Position numbers and translations under genes: made by a program
Shown here: positions 5,513 to 6,585 of the stretch, piece by piece
Position numbering within the stretch: the first letter of the stretch is position 1
Layout of the letters: the number at the start of each line of letters is the position of its first letter
NCBI GenBank assembly: GCA_023453665.1
Contig: JAEXTA010000020.1
Span: 1-6,585, forward strand
DNA from: Bacteroidota bacterium
GTDB lineage: Bacteria; Bacteroidota; Ignavibacteria; Ignavibacteriales; Ignavibacteriaceae
Length of the DNA: 6,585 bases
Direction of reading: 5' to 3'
Notes under the pieces: generated by a model
Database searches by the model: none
Seen by the model: the letters and a program-made list of their open reading frames with translations, nothing else
What the model was told of the DNA's origin: nothing

Positions 5513-6493
5513 TAATATCAACTGCAATTCTGACTCGCTGATATTTAAAAGTCCAATAGGAATTAATCTTGGTGTGAGTAACCGCCAGTTATTGCTCTTA
5601 GCAAAAACTATTTTGAATAACGGAAGCGCGTCATCCAGCAATTTATTGTTAGTGAGAGTAACTGCATGCCAGTATTTCATTTCTTCGTTATCAGGAAACA
5701 TTTCTTCCGCTGCTTTGTATTCTTTCATTGCTAACTGCATATCACCTTTTTCAACAGCAACATCACCGTTGTTCATATGCTGGTAAGCTCTGTGAACTTT
5801 GAGAAGTCTTTTAATTTCCCCTACCGGGTTTTCATGATCTTCAACTCTTAAATCAATTAATCTGTCTTCCCATATTTTTCCTGTTGATTCTCCTTTTACA
5901 ACAAGTATTGAAGCTGATTGCTGACCACGTATATCACCGCCTGCGTTTTGTGCGGCTTCAAGTGATGCAATCATTCTCTCTGCCAGAGGTCCTTTTGCTG
6001 ATTCAAATGCATCAGACATTGCTTTCCACACTTTATCATTCAGCATAAGATTTGCCTGAACAGAATAATTATTTCCCGTTAAATGTCCCGCATCCGGAAT
6101 ACAATTTTTCCCGGTGTAGGCAGCTACTTTTCCATCAACATTTAATACCGCTAATTGACGAACATCTCTTCCTTCATCTGTGCTTGTTAAGTATTTCACC
6201 ACTTCATCGGGTGAAATTCCATTCCTCAACATTTCCAGTCCCTTTGGACCATATGAAGGATTGACAAAAGATTGAGTTGCCACTACACCAACTCCTGCTT
6301 CACCCCAGGCAACAATAGAACCGACAGAAAACCAATGCGACTGAACAGCAACTCCCATCTCACCGGTTTCAGGATCCCTGGCTACTATGGAGTACGTATG
6401 AGCAAGCGGTTCATTCGAAAAAAAGTTTTGTGATTTTGTTTCATTTGAAATGACTGAAAGTATGATCAGGCTGATTGTGATAAATTTTTTCAT
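5504..6493 (-). CDS. Exported DUF1028 protein with C-terminal TPR-like repeats
   Basis: The product has 329 residues. Residues 1-21 form a signal peptide (MKKF, hydrophobic ITISLIILSVI, then a polar NETKS, with likely SPase I cleavage near S21/Q22). The DUF1028 domain spans about 32-234: TYSIVARDPETGEMGVAVQS at 33-52, GVGVVATQSFVNPSYGPKGL at 67-86, AAYTGKNC at 124-131, YSVQANLM at 143-150, GPLAERMIASLEA at 168-180, GGDIRGQQSASILVV at 185-199, and DLRVEDHENPV at 214-224. I recall that this family has an Ntn-hydrolase-like fold; its reaction is not established. A helical tail of about 235-302 reads as two TPR-like repeats (RAYQHMNNGDVAVEKGD..., then EEMKYWHAVTLTNNK...), probably for protein binding. 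The ATG at 6493 has GGGA at 6502-6499, 5 bases upstream. It is apparently monocistronic, converging with the 98-residue gene with no gap. The upstream 92 bases have only an imperfect promoter match (TAATTTG, 6544-6538). Confidence 0.88.
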   Translation of the reverse strand: MKKFITISLIILSVISNETKSQNFFSNEPLAHTYSIVARDPETGEMGVAVQSHWFSVGSIVAWGEAGVGVVATQSFVNPSYGPKGLEMLRNGISPDEVVKYLTSTDEGRDVRQLAVLNVDGKVAAYTGKNCIPDAGHLTGNNYSVQANLMLNDKVWKAMSDAFESAKGPLAERMIASLEAAQNAGGDIRGQQSASILVVKGESTGKIWEDRLIDLRVEDHENPVGEIKRLLKVHRAYQHMNNGDVAVEKGDMQLAMKEYKAAEEMFPDNEEMKYWHAVTLTNNKLLDDALPLFKIVFAKSNNWRLLTPRLIPIGLLNISESELQLILKQ

Positions 6494-6585
6494 ATGATTC
6501 CCACTTAAAAAATCCAGTTAACGTATTTATATATTCACAAATTATTGGTCTGTTTTCTTACTCATAAAAATGAAAACGTATATGC

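Noticed and set aside
6570..6585. ATG at 6570 near the right edge, a possible start of a rightward gene
   Set aside because: Only five codons are visible and there is no ribosome binding site, so it cannot be supported.
1..6585. Search by eye for mobile elements, CRISPR repeats, tRNA/rRNA, riboswitches, toxin-antitoxin or defence modules
   Set aside because: No repeated units, transposase motifs, structured leader or defence-gene motifs were seen; the genes look like ordinary chromosomal ones.

Overview
The window is AT-rich bacterial DNA packed with chromosomal housekeeping genes. The gene content suggests a Bacteroidota/Chlorobi-group bacterium, most likely Ignavibacteria-like. The clues are a menaquinone-type UbiE, an SPase-II lipoprotein with the 'FFPVTNGT' style of opening, an exported DUF1028 protein with a TPR tail, and a TAnnTTTG-like promoter element. 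This is an inference from protein style, not a phylogenetic result. Recognisable Shine-Dalgarno sequences precede some genes (AGGGGAG, GGAGA, GAAGG) and are missing or weak before others.

Layout. (1) 1-1235, plus strand: the C-terminal 181 residues of a PAP2-superfamily membrane phosphatase/phosphotransferase, then a UbiE/MenG methyltransferase starting on the very next base after its stop codon. (2) 4978-1237, minus strand: a tight run of five genes, in transcription order a rhomboid protease, an AhpD-like carboxymuconolactone decarboxylase family protein, a 5'-deoxyadenosine/MTA/SAH deaminase-type amidohydrolase, the RdgB/HAM1 purine-NTP pyrophosphatase, and a lipoprotein of unknown function. 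The gaps are 29, 1, -4 and 11 bases, so this is very probably one operon. (3) 4979-5206: a 228-base divergent intergenic region with a candidate promoter for the rightward gene and no gene of its own. (4) 5207-5503, plus strand: an unrecognised 98-residue protein with a strong ribosome binding site. (5) 6493-5504, minus strand: a secreted DUF1028 protein with C-terminal TPR-like repeats. The last 92 bases hold only its upstream region.

Both convergent junctions are extremely tight: 1 base between the ubiE and lipoprotein stops, 0 bases between the small gene and DUF1028. In both, an inverted repeat with a T-run on the minus strand lies within or across the coding end of the plus-strand neighbour. 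The leftward transcripts therefore seem to end inside the opposing gene.

Functionally, PAP2 and UbiE point to polyprenyl/phospholipid and menaquinone metabolism. The deaminase and RdgB share a 4-base overlap and suggest coupled purine salvage and nucleotide-pool cleaning. AhpD-like and rhomboid proteins are common accessory genes whose link to the purine genes is unclear. I see no mobile element, CRISPR array, RNA gene, phage gene or obvious defence system. The best leads are the deaminase-RdgB coupling, the embedded terminators, the exported DUF1028-TPR protein, the diverged UbiE motif and the orphan 98-residue protein.
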